A stretch of DNA of 64,000 nucleotides from Zymobacter palmae (GTDB taxonomy: Bacteria; Pseudomonadota; Gammaproteobacteria; Pseudomonadales; Halomonadaceae): assembly GCF_003610015.1 (NCBI RefSeq), contig NZ_AP018933.1:2948035-3012034 (forward strand), given 5' to 3'. Below the pieces are notes generated by a model. It did not search any database. It worked only from the letters and a program-made list of their open reading frames with translations, and was not told the DNA's origin. Shown in pieces: positions 54,771-63,041 of the stretch (position 1 is its first letter; the number at the start of each line of letters is the position of its first letter). Both the position numbers and the translations under genes were made by a program.

Positions 54771-55480
54771 GCAATGACCTGCTGCTCTCACCCCACCGTC
54801 ATACATCCTTTGCGGCATCCCGCTACGGCCATGATCCTGAACTATACTGCCAAGGCCTTAACGATCAGCATGTTGGCGAAAAGCTCAGAATGACGGGGCC
54901 TGCGCCTACCTATACCTTGGTGTTAGCCCTTCATTATTTTCTTGACGGTAATGCTCTGACACTCTGATAGTGGTACCAGTACCGAGGCGGTTTGTCGCAT
55001 AAGGTACTGTCCTTCGAGGCACGATGAGTCAAGCGGCTCGGCCGGCAAGGTCTGCACGACGGTCACGATGAGCGTCCAGCGGCGGCCCTGACGGCGTACA
55101 TGGAAAGGGGCTCCCCTGTCGCCTTGCCATGCACTCGGTGCCTCACCCTACAGCGCCCGCGGGCAGGAAGCCCTCCCAGCGCGCTCCGAAGTGGCCCATA
55201 TCAAGGAAGGTATGGGCCGCTTCTTCGTTTACCAGCCGAAACATCGCCCCCCCGCTGCACCATTTTGAACATCCCACAGCATTACTCCTTAAAGAAACAC
55301 CCTTCATCCTACTGATATAAAAGCACATATCGAACAGACACCGCATATGGCACAGGGTTTGCACTACCTTTCTGGCAACATCTGGTCGCGTCCTATCAAT
55401 GCGCTGAGTCGGGCCAAAAGCCTTCCAGATAGAGCAACTGCATATCCAATGAACTGGAATAGCCCAGGAGACGAAAGATC
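54771..55480. other. Intergenic region upstream of aspA
   Basis: About 700 bases without a supported protein gene; the candidate RNA at 54942-55225 lies within it. The last 200 bases should hold the aspA promoter. The ribosome site of aspA is CAGGAG at 55465-55470. Confidence 0.5.
54942..55225 (+). ncRNA. Candidate structured non-coding RNA
   Basis: Between the sugar porter terminator and aspA. A promoter-like pair TTGACG (54942-54947) and GATAGT (54966-54971), spaced 18, would start an RNA near 54978. GTACCGAG (54979-54986 region) can pair with CTCGGTGC (55134-55141), closing a GC-rich domain, and a terminator-like hairpin (GGCCCATA 55193-55200 with TATGGGCC 55211-55218, then CTTCTTCGTTT) would end it at about 55225. 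No protein frame fits. It does not match 6S, tmRNA, SRP or RNase P as I know them. Weak evidence; listed as a hypothesis. Confidence 0.25.
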
Positions 55481-56902
55481 GTGTCTACTACCATGCGTCA
55501 GGAAGAAGACTTCATCGGCACGCGTGAGATCGACGACCGCTGCTACTACGGCATTCACACCCTCCGCGCCTGTGAGAACTTTGCCATCAGCGCCACCCCG
55601 CTGAACCGCTACCCGTCCCTCATCAAGGGGCTGGTGGTCGTCAAGAAAGCCGCTGCGCTGACGCATCGACAACGAGGCTCTATGCCACCCGGTCTGGCCG
55701 ATGCCATCGTCAAGGCCTGCGATGACATCCTGCTGCACGACCGTTTCCTAGACCAGTTCCCCATTGACCTATTTCAAGGTGGTGCTGGCACCTCGACCAA
55801 CATGAACGTCAATGAGGTAGTAGCCAACGTTGCCCTCGAACGCTTGGGGCGCGCCAAAGGCGACTATCAGTTCCTTAGCCCCAACGACCACGTCAACCGC
55901 GGCCAGTCGACCAACGATGTCTACCCGACAGGCTTCCGACTAGCGTTCTATCAAGACGTGCAGGACAAGCTATTACCAGCCCTACAGCGCCTGAAGAAAG
56001 CGCTGGCACACAAAGGCACCGAATTCAGTAAGGTGATCAAGATGGGGCGCACCCAGCTACAGGATGCCGTTCCGATGACGTTGGGGCAGGAGTTCAAAGC
56101 CTTCGCCAGCCTCATCGACGATGAAATCCGTCAGCTGGCGCATGACAAGCAGCCTCTGTTGATGATGCACCTAGGCGGCACGGCCATTGGCACCGGTGTC
56201 AACACCGACGCGGGCTACGGCGACGCCGTTATCCGCACGCTTGCCGAGCTGACTGACCTGCCCCTGAAACCGGTCAAAGACCGCATCGCAGCCACTTCGG
56301 ACTGCGGCGCCTACGTCACGCTGTCCAACGGACTGCGCCGTCTGGCGACACGGCTGTCGAAGATCTGCAACGACCTGCGTCTGCTGTCGTCTGGGCCACG
56401 CGCGGGCCTCAACGAGATCAATCTGCCCCAGCGCCAGGCGGGATCCTCGATCATGCCCGCCAAGGTCAATCCCGTCATTCCAGAAGTAGTGAATCAGGTC
56501 TGCTTTAAGGTGATCGGCAACGATACCTGCATAGTGATGGCCGCCGAAGCGGGCCAGCTGCAGCTGAACGTCATGGAGCCAGTCATTGTCCAGTCAATGC
56601 TGGAGTCCATTTCACTGCTGACCAACGGTATCGACACGCTGGTCGAACGTTGCATCGACGGCATTACGGCCAATGCCAGCATCTGCCGTGACTATGTCAT
56701 GGGGTCTGTCGGTATGGTGACCTGCCTCAACCCGGTACTGGGCCACCATGCGGGTGACCTGATCGGACAGGCGTGTCTGGCTACGGGAAAAAGCGTGCGG
56801 GAAGTGGTGCTAGAGCAGCAGCTGCTGGGCGCACAGGAACTGGATCGACTGCTCGATCCAATGACGATGATCGCGCCGAAGGCCGTTATAGCAGGCAGCT
56901 GA
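55481..56902 (+). CDS. aspA: Aspartate ammonia-lyase
   Basis: A 473-residue fumarase/aspartase-superfamily enzyme. The start is GTG at 55481: the resulting N terminus MSTTMRQEEDFIGTREI is in gap-free register with E. coli AspA, and AGGAG is upstream. Landmarks: YGIHTLRACENF, GGAGTSTNMNVNEVVAN, NRGQSTNDVYPTGFRLA, GRTQLQDAVPMTLGQEF, and the mobile signature loop GSSIMPAKVNPVIPE with the catalytic serine. It converts aspartate to fumarate and ammonia, feeding anaerobic fumarate supply and nitrogen release. Confidence 0.96.
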   Translation: MSTTMRQEEDFIGTREIDDRCYYGIHTLRACENFAISATPLNRYPSLIKGLVVVKKAAALTHRQRGSMPPGLADAIVKACDDILLHDRFLDQFPIDLFQGGAGTSTNMNVNEVVANVALERLGRAKGDYQFLSPNDHVNRGQSTNDVYPTGFRLAFYQDVQDKLLPALQRLKKALAHKGTEFSKVIKMGRTQLQDAVPMTLGQEFKAFASLIDDEIRQLAHDKQPLLMMHLGGTAIGTGVNTDAGYGDAVIRTLAELTDLPLKPVKDRIAATSDCGAYVTLSNGLRRLATRLSKICNDLRLLSSGPRAGLNEINLPQRQAGSSIMPAKVNPVIPEVVNQVCFKVIGNDTCIVMAAEAGQLQLNVMEPVIVQSMLESISLLTNGIDTLVERCIDGITANASICRDYVMGSVGMVTCLNPVLGHHAGDLIGQACLATGKSVREVVLEQQLLGAQELDRLLDPMTMIAPKAVIAGS

Positions 56903-56989
56903 TACCTGCGTGCGCTATATCCATTGAATAGAAACCCTTCAATAAGCACGGGCACTCTACATGCACATGCCATACAGAAGGAGATCACG

Positions 56990-57121
56990 ATGGGTATCAC
57001 ATCAGGCCCCAAACGTACGGCCAGATCGACGGGCAAAGAAGATAAACGCCAAAGCGTGGCCCAGGAAAATAAAGCGAAGCACCCCAGCTTGAATACGCAT
57101 CACCACACACCGGGTGAATAA
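56990..57121 (+). CDS. Small basic hydrophilic protein
   Basis: A 43-residue frame with an excellent ribosome site (AAGGAGATCACG before the ATG). The product is hydrophilic and basic, without cysteine or hydrophobic core (GPKRTARSTGKEDKRQS..., ending HHHTPGE), so probably disordered. It lies 87 bases after aspA and ahead of a strong terminator, so it could be the last cistron of that transcript. Unrecognised; a chance frame remains possible. Confidence 0.5.
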   Translation: MGITSGPKRTARSTGKEDKRQSVAQENKAKHPSLNTHHHTPGE

Positions 57122-57174
57122 GGTCCCGGGCCTCGCACAGAAAGGTAGCGAAAACATCACTACCTTCATAAAAA

Positions 57175-57205
57175 CAAGAACGCGACCTTGATGGTCGCGT
57201 TCTTG
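57175..57205. terminator. Bidirectional terminator, aspA side / lysO side
   Basis: CAAGAACGCGACC (57175-57187) and GGTCGCGTTCTTG (57193-57205), a 13-bp perfect stem with a 5-base loop, between convergent genes. On the minus strand it is followed by TTTT. Confidence 0.85.
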
Positions 57206-57276
57206 TCTCTGCACGGTATGAAAAAGCAAAGGCGTCGATAAGCCAGAACCCCGGTACAAAACCGGGTGTGGATAAC

Positions 57277-58236
57277 TCACACCACCGTCAGCGGAATCAA
57301 GAACGGCACGGCAAACGACAACAGGCTGCCGCTAACGAACGCTGCGGTCACGTCACGGCGATCGGGGTTATGGCGTTCGATCACGGGCAGCGTCACATCC
57401 ATGCAGGTGGCAGCACAGGCACCGATCGCCATCTTTCCGCGCTGACGATGGCTCAAAAGCGGTATTAGGATAAGCGCCAGCGCTTCACGAAACATATCGG
57501 TGAGGAAGGCGATCGACCCCACAACGGGTTCACCCAAGCGGGAAAACAGGATGCCGGACAGCGAAGCCCAACCAAAACCCGAAGCCGCCCCTACTGTACC
57601 GCGCAGGGGCAGCGACAGCAGCGGTGCCACAATCAGTGCGCCCAGATAAGTCCCGACGAAGACGCACAGCGCAATCTTCAGTCCACGACGGTTGGCGATC
57701 AGCTCTTTGAAGCGCACATTGCTCATCGCTAACTGGAAACCGATAGCGCAGGTCATGACGTAAAGCAGCGCCGTTGCTGCGTGTTCATACGGCGCCTTAG
57801 GCAACCAGTGCGCCCACGCCAACACAAAGCCAACGGCCACCATGCCGATCATCTTCAATGGGGCCGCCAAATGATGCAGCAGACGGCCAGGAGGCGTCAC
57901 AGCCTCTATGCCAGCGGTTGCCATCGTCGTCGGTGCCACCGGAAGCGGCGGGCGACCGCGCTGGGGCCAGTACATCACGCCCCAAATGACCGCCATGGCC
58001 CCAGCTGTAGTGGCTACCGCAATAGCCAGCGCGGTCAGCCCGACCCCCACTAACATGTCGAAGAAGCCGTCAATCTGACCGATCGAAATCCCCATGAACA
58101 TCATCAGCACGTACATGCTGACGCTGGCAACAGTATCGATATGGGTACGCAGAAACGACCAGTTGAAGCGATAGAGACCAAAGCCGGCCAGCAGCGACAC
58201 GCACAGTGGCAGCAAATTGGAAAGGGCGATACCCAT
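57277..58236 (-). CDS. lysO: L-lysine exporter LysO (YbjE-like, DUF340)
   Basis: A 319-residue membrane protein from the ATG at 58236 (AAAGGA upstream). Around eight TM helices; SVSMYVLMMFMGISIGQ, GFGWASLSGILFSRLGEPVVGSIAFLTDMFREALALILIPLL and GACAATCMDVTLPVIERH match LysO/YbjE, which exports lysine and thialysine in E. coli. The TM5 region is preceded by a cytoplasmic loop rich in Pro and Arg. It is divergent from glnA; the shared 476-base gap contains NtrC-like sites. Confidence 0.88.
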   Translation of the reverse strand: MGIALSNLLPLCVSLLAGFGLYRFNWSFLRTHIDTVASVSMYVLMMFMGISIGQIDGFFDMLVGVGLTALAIAVATTAGAMAVIWGVMYWPQRGRPPLPVAPTTMATAGIEAVTPPGRLLHHLAAPLKMIGMVAVGFVLAWAHWLPKAPYEHAATALLYVMTCAIGFQLAMSNVRFKELIANRRGLKIALCVFVGTYLGALIVAPLLSLPLRGTVGAASGFGWASLSGILFSRLGEPVVGSIAFLTDMFREALALILIPLLSHRQRGKMAIGACAATCMDVTLPVIERHNPDRRDVTAAFVSGSLLSFAVPFLIPLTVV

Positions 58237-58391
58237 GCAGCGAGATCCTTTGTACGGCAGGCTTCCGACCACCTAGCACGGTCGATGACCTGACGGCCTG
58301 TTGTTGTCGATTGGGCGGTTCATCATAACGGGCTTACCCTGCCAAGGACACCCACCTTAGCCCGCGATACGTTCTCTACGCTTTACCTTGC

Positions 58392-58406
58392 GCACCACAA
58401 CGGTGC
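58392..58406 (+). promoter_or_regulatory. NtrC-like binding site 1 (upstream of glnA)
   Basis: GCACCACAACGGTGC matches the NtrC consensus GCAC-N5-TGGTGC except for one base (C for T). Its centre is 40 bases from site 2, about four helical turns. Confidence 0.7.
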
Positions 58407-58431
58407 AATGCATATTACAGGAAGGTGCAAG

Positions 58432-58446
58432 GCACTTTGTTGGTGC
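58432..58446 (+). promoter_or_regulatory. NtrC-like binding site 2 (upstream of glnA)
   Basis: GCACTTTGTTGGTGC fits the NtrC consensus GCAC-N5-TGGTGC exactly and closely resembles the enterobacterial glnA site. It is about 140 bases upstream of the sigma-54 promoter, a normal enhancer distance. A weaker third site lies at 58463-58477. Confidence 0.82.
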
Positions 58447-58576
58447 ATATCCATACCCATATGCGCCAGCCGAGTGCAATAAAGTGGCTAAAACAGCCAT
58501 TTGTGCCTACAGATAACTCTGATGTTCCTTTGAAATGACGCTGTGCACCAGTATCGAGCCGACCAAGCACTATATT

Positions 58577-58592
58577 TGGCACGCTCCGTGCA
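58577..58592 (+). promoter_or_regulatory. Sigma-54 promoter of glnA
   Basis: TGGCACGCTCCGTGCA matches TGGCAC-N5-TTGCA with one mismatch and the invariant GG/GC pair at -24/-12 spaced correctly. Transcription should start near 58604, about 110 bases before the glnA ATG. With the upstream NtrC-like sites this makes nitrogen-limitation control by NtrBC very likely. Confidence 0.85.
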
Positions 58593-58712
58593 TTACTTAA
58601 TGCGTCAATGCCGACCCGAAGGTCTGCGCCTGTCGTCATAACAGATAGTCACAGCAGATCTCGGCACCATCATCGCAAGCGTACCCGCAGCGGGAACTAC
58701 TGGAGATCACAC

Positions 58713-60119
58713 ATGGCAGACAACACGCTGGCCCTCATCAAGGAACACGACATCAAGTGGGTCGACCTTCGCTTCACCGACACCAAAGGTAAGGAACAGC
58801 ACGTTTCCATTCCGGCGCGCACTGTCGACGAAGAGTTCTTCGAAACCGGTCAGATGTTCGATGGCTCCTCCATCGGCGGCTGGAAAGGCATCAATGAATC
58901 CGACATGATTCTGATGCCGGAAGACGGCACTGCCTATGTGGATCCGTTCACCGAAGACCCGACACTGGTCCTGCGCTGCGACATCATTGAGCCAGCGACC
59001 ATGCAGGGCTACGACCGTGACCCGCGCTCCATCGCCAAGCGCGCCGAAGCCTATCTGAAAAGCACAGGCCTGGGCGACACCGCATTCTTCGGCCCGGAAC
59101 CAGAATTCTTCGTTTTCGATGAAGTGAAGTTCGGCAACGAAATGAACGGCTCTTTCTTCAAAATCAACTCTGAAGAAGGCGCATGGGCCACCAGCGAAAG
59201 CTTCGAAGGCGGCAACATGGGTCACCGCCCGCGCGTCAAAGGTGGCTACTTCCCGGTTCCCCCGGTCGACTCCTTCCATGATCTGCGTGCTGCCATGTGT
59301 AACACGCTGGAAGCCGTTGGTCAGGACGTCGAAGTGCACCACCACGAAGTGGCAAACGCTGGCCAGAACGAAATCGGTGTGAAATTCAACACGCTGGTTA
59401 AGAAAGCCGACGAAGTGCAGACCATGAAGTACGTGATCCACAACGTGGCCCACGCGTATGGCAAAACGGCTACGTTCATGCCGAAACCGATGGCAGGCGA
59501 CAACGGCTCTGGCATGCACGTTCACCAGTCGTTCTGGAAAGACGGCAAAAACATGTTCGCGGGCGACGAATACGCAGGTCTGTCCGAAACGGCACTGTTC
59601 TACATCGGTGGCGTCATCAAGCACGCGCGTGCGCTGAACGCGTTCACTAACGCCTCCACCAACTCGTACAAACGACTGGTACCGGGTTTCGAAGCACCGG
59701 TCATGCTCGCCTACAGCGCGCGTAACCGCTCTGCATCACTGCGCATTCCGTACACGGCTAACCCGAAGGCGAAACGCGTCGAAACACGCTTCCCTGACCC
59801 GACAGCCAACCCGTACCTGGCGTTCTCTGCGCTGCTGATGGCCGGTCTGGACGGTATCCGTAACCGCATCCACCCGGGCGAAGCACTCGACAAGAACCTG
59901 TACGACCTGCCGCCGGAAGAAGCGAAACAGGTACCGACCGTTGCCTCCAGCCTCGAACAGGCACTGGAAGCACTCGACGCTGACCGTGCGTTCCTGACTG
60001 AAGGTGGTGTATTCAGCGACGATATGATCGACGCCTACATTGCCCTCAAGATGGAAGAGGTCAACGAAGTACGCATGGTACCGAGCCCCGTCGAATACTC
60101 GCTCTACTACAGCCTGTAA
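58713..60119 (+). CDS. glnA: Glutamine synthetase, type I
   Basis: A 468-residue GSI-beta from the ATG at 58713 (TGGAGA upstream). [67 protein letters not shown], and [10 protein letters not shown] are the active-site blocks. The adenylylation site is [10 protein letters not shown] with Tyr397, same position as in E. coli, so activity is subject to GlnE control. It makes glutamine from glutamate, ammonia and ATP. First gene of glnA-ntrB-ntrC. Confidence 0.98.
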   Translation: MADNTLALIKEHDIKWVDLRFTDTKGKEQHVSIPARTVDEEFFETGQMFDGSSIGGWKGINESDMILMPEDGTAYVDPFTEDPTLVLRCDIIEPATMQGYDRDPRSIAKRAEAYLKSTGLGDTAFFGPEPEFFVFDEVKFGNEMNGSFFKINSEEGAWATSESFEGGNMGHRPRVKGGYFPVPPVDSFHDLRAAMCNTLEAVGQDVEVHHHEVANAGQNEIGVKFNTLVKKADEVQTMKYVIHNVAHAYGKTATFMPKPMAGDNGSGMHVHQSFWKDGKNMFAGDEYAGLSETALFYIGGVIKHARALNAFTNASTNSYKRLVPGFEAPVMLAYSARNRSASLRIPYTANPKAKRVETRFPDPTANPYLAFSALLMAGLDGIRNRIHPGEALDKNLYDLPPEEAKQVPTVASSLEQALEALDADRAFLTEGGVFSDDMIDAYIALKMEEVNEVRMVPSPVEYSLYYSL

Positions 60120-60298
60120 GGCCAGTAGCGCAACGGGACGACGTTCCTACAAGCATGGCGACCACTGCGGTGATCGCCATGCGCGGGAGGCTCACAGGGT
60201 GGGCTTCCCTTTCAGCGGTGGCCCACAGGCCACCGTTGCCGTCTCTGGCCGCCGACATTGCGCGACAGTGCCAGCCCCATACCAAGGATGAGTACGCC

Positions 60299-61423
60299 AT
60301 GACCGATGCGCTCGACACCCGTTATCTGCTGGATCATCTTTCGACGGCCGTCATTCTGCTGGATGATCGACAGCACGTGCTGTGGATGAACCCCGCCGCA
60401 GAGGACCTGTTGAGCGTCAGTCTGGCGCGCGTCACTCATACCCCCCTGAGCACGGTGACCGGTCAAGACGGGCCGCTGCCGGACCGCTTGCAACAGGCGC
60501 TGCTCAATCAGCACCCCTATACTCAGCGAGAAGCCTCGTTCGAGCTGCCCAACGGCGAAACGCGCATCATGGACTACACCGTCACCCCGCTGTCGAACAC
60601 GCGGGTGCTGCTAGAAATGGAGTCGCGCGACCGCTGGGTACGCATTCTGCGTGAAGAGGAGCTGCTGTCGCGTCAGGAACGCATCAAGCTGCTCAGCCGC
60701 GGAATGGCTCACGAGATCAAGAACCCGCTGGGCGGCATCCGTGGCGCGGCTCAACTGCTAGCCCGAGAACTGACGCCCGCGCAGCAGGAATACACCCAGG
60801 TCATCATCGAAGAAGTGGATCGCCTACGCGATCTCGTCGATCGCATGCTGGGGCCGAACCGCCCATTGCAGCATCGGCCGCTCAACGTTCATGCCGTATT
60901 GGAGCGAGTGGCCGCGTTATTGCATAACGACAGTACGCCCGGCTTCTCCGAGGTGAGGATCATCAAGGATTACGATCCCAGCCTGCCGCCGATTCTGGGC
61001 GACGAGTCCCAGCTTATTCAGGCCGTGCTCAACGTGGCCCGCAACGCCATGCAGGCGCTTGCTGAAAACGCGATCGCACAGCCTTGCCTGACACTGCGCT
61101 CACGCGCTCGACGTCAGTTCATTCTCAACGACCGCCATCGACTAGTCTGCGAGATTACCGTCGAGGACAACGGCCCGGGCATTCCCGAGTCGCTGCGCGA
61201 GTCGCTGTTCTACCCCATGATGTCGGGCCGTGTCGAAGGCACCGGACTTGGCCTGTCCATTGCACAATCGATCATGCATCAGCACCAGGGACTCATTGAA
61301 TGCGACAGCCAGCCCGGACTGACCCAGTTCCGGCTACTGATCCCCCTGGACATGAAGCGTGAGCATGATGCCTCGTCTTCGTCCTTTGCCCCCACGATCA
61401 ATAAGGAACATGCCCATGAGTGA
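60299..61423 (+). CDS. glnL: Nitrogen sensor kinase NtrB (GlnL)
   Basis: A 374-residue cytoplasmic kinase from the ATG at 60299 (AAGGAT upstream). N-terminal PAS domain (6-105, STAVILLDDRQHVLWMNPAAEDLL), HisKA with His138 in GMAHEIKNPLGGIRGAAQLL, N-box NVARNAMQAL, G boxes EDNGPGIPESLRESLF and GTGLGLSIAQSI. No TM helices. PII proteins switch it between kinase and phosphatase on NtrC. Overlaps ntrC by 8 bases. Confidence 0.97.
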   Translation: MTDALDTRYLLDHLSTAVILLDDRQHVLWMNPAAEDLLSVSLARVTHTPLSTVTGQDGPLPDRLQQALLNQHPYTQREASFELPNGETRIMDYTVTPLSNTRVLLEMESRDRWVRILREEELLSRQERIKLLSRGMAHEIKNPLGGIRGAAQLLARELTPAQQEYTQVIIEEVDRLRDLVDRMLGPNRPLQHRPLNVHAVLERVAALLHNDSTPGFSEVRIIKDYDPSLPPILGDESQLIQAVLNVARNAMQALAENAIAQPCLTLRSRARRQFILNDRHRLVCEITVEDNGPGIPESLRESLFYPMMSGRVEGTGLGLSIAQSIMHQHQGLIECDSQPGLTQFRLLIPLDMKREHDASSSSFAPTINKEHAHE

Positions 61424-62888
61424 AGCCGCCCGCATCTATATCGTCGATGATGACCGCGCCATCCGGTGGGTACTCGAACACAGCTTGGCACAGCCGGACC
61501 TCAGCGTGACTAGCTTCGAAGAAGCTGACTCAGCGCTGGCCGCCATCCGCCGCCACGCACCTGACGTATTGATCACCGATATCCGCATGCCCGGTACCAA
61601 CGGCCTTGATCTGATGGTGCAGGCCCGCGAACTGTGCCCCGAGTTGCCCGTCATCGTCACAACCGCACACTCCGATCTCGATAGCGCCGTAGCGTCCTAT
61701 CAGAGCGGTGCCTTCGAATATCTGCCTAAGCCGTTTGATGTTGACGAGGCCTTATCGCTGGTACGCCGTGCTGTGGCACACGCCCGCGAGCAGGCCAGTA
61801 CCGCGCCATCGGCACAGAACGAATCCGGCGAGACCGCTCTGCCAGAAATCATTGGTGAAGCGCCTGCCATGCAGGAAGTGTTCAGGGCCATCGGCCGTCT
61901 GGCACATTCCAACATCACCGTCATGATCAATGGCGCATCAGGCACCGGAAAGGAGCGCGTCGCACGCGCACTGCACCAACATAGCCCACGCGCGCGCGGC
62001 CCGTTCGTTGCGCTCAACATGGCGGCCATTCCGAAGGCGCTGATGGAGTCCGAACTGTTCGGGCACGAAAAAGGCGCATTCACCGGTGCTAATGCACTGC
62101 GTCGAGGCCGCTTTGAACAGGCGGATGGCGGTACGCTGTTCCTTGATGAAATCGGGGACATGCCCGCCGACACCCAGACTCGCTTGCTACGCGTGCTGTC
62201 GGACGGTGAGTTCTATCGTGTCGGCGGGCATGTCTCGGTGAAGGTAAATGTCCGTATCATCGCCGCCACTCACCAAGACCTCGAACGCCGTGTAGCGGAA
62301 GGCCAGTTCCGTGAAGACCTGTTCCACCGCCTCAACGTCATCCGCATTCGCCTGCCACTGCTGGCCGAACGCCGCGAAGACATTCCGCGCCTAGCCCGCC
62401 ACTTCTTGGCACAGGCCGCACATGACCTCGCGACGGAACCCAAGGTACTGACACCCGCCGCTGAAGATCACCTGTCGCGCTTGCCATGGCCCGGCAACGT
62501 GCGCCAGCTGGAGAACACCTGCCGCTGGTTGACAGTCATGGCCTCGGGGCGTGAAGTGCTTATCGACGACCTGCCCCCCGAACTGCGCGAGATTCCCAGT
62601 GAACACGCCACGGTCGAGGTGCCGACACCCAATGGCTCAGCTGTGATCAGTTGGCAGGATGCCTTCCGTCAGTGGGTCGATCAGATGCTGGCGCAGGGCC
62701 ACACGCAGGTGCTGGAAACCGCGACGCCCGACTTCGAACGCATTCTGATCGAGACCGCACTCAAGCATACGCACGGCCGTCGAGGAGAAGCTGCCAACGT
62801 ACTGGGATGGGGCCGCAACACGCTGACACGCAAGATAAAACTGCTGCTTCCGGAGCTGTCAGGAAGCGACGACGATCAGGAAGAGTGA
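61416..62888 (+). CDS. glnG: Nitrogen response regulator NtrC (GlnG)
   Basis: A 490-residue sigma-54 activator from the ATG at 61416 (AAGGAA upstream; ATG 6 bases earlier possible). Receiver with DDD at 11-13 and Asp55 (VLITDIRMPG); AAA+ domain with Walker A GASGTGKER, the sigma-54 contact loop GAFTGA, Walker B GGTLFLDEIGDM, and arginine finger region FREDLFHRLNVIRIRLPLL; C-terminal Fis-type HTH (RGEAANVLGWGRNTLTRKIKLL). It should bind the sites upstream of glnA. Start overlaps ntrB. Confidence 0.97.
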   Translation: MSEAARIYIVDDDRAIRWVLEHSLAQPDLSVTSFEEADSALAAIRRHAPDVLITDIRMPGTNGLDLMVQARELCPELPVIVTTAHSDLDSAVASYQSGAFEYLPKPFDVDEALSLVRRAVAHAREQASTAPSAQNESGETALPEIIGEAPAMQEVFRAIGRLAHSNITVMINGASGTGKERVARALHQHSPRARGPFVALNMAAIPKALMESELFGHEKGAFTGANALRRGRFEQADGGTLFLDEIGDMPADTQTRLLRVLSDGEFYRVGGHVSVKVNVRIIAATHQDLERRVAEGQFREDLFHRLNVIRIRLPLLAERREDIPRLARHFLAQAAHDLATEPKVLTPAAEDHLSRLPWPGNVRQLENTCRWLTVMASGREVLIDDLPPELREIPSEHATVEVPTPNGSAVISWQDAFRQWVDQMLAQGHTQVLETATPDFERILIETALKHTHGRRGEAANVLGWGRNTLTRKIKLLLPELSGSDDDQEE

Positions 62889-63041
62889 ATAACGGGCAAA
62901 ATCTTGAAGTAAACATCAGGTTGGCCCACCTTCAATGAGGTATCTTCAGTAAACACCCGGGTAGCTGCTATGGCTGCTCGACTCTGTTGCCTGACCGTCG
63001 TCGACCGTCAGGCAGATATCTCATGCACAAGGACAGTAGAC

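Noticed and set aside
57250-58240. Lysine riboswitch ahead of lysO
   Set aside because: No candidate with the lysine-box conserved loops was visible in the gap 58237-58400; ArgP or NtrC control seems more likely.
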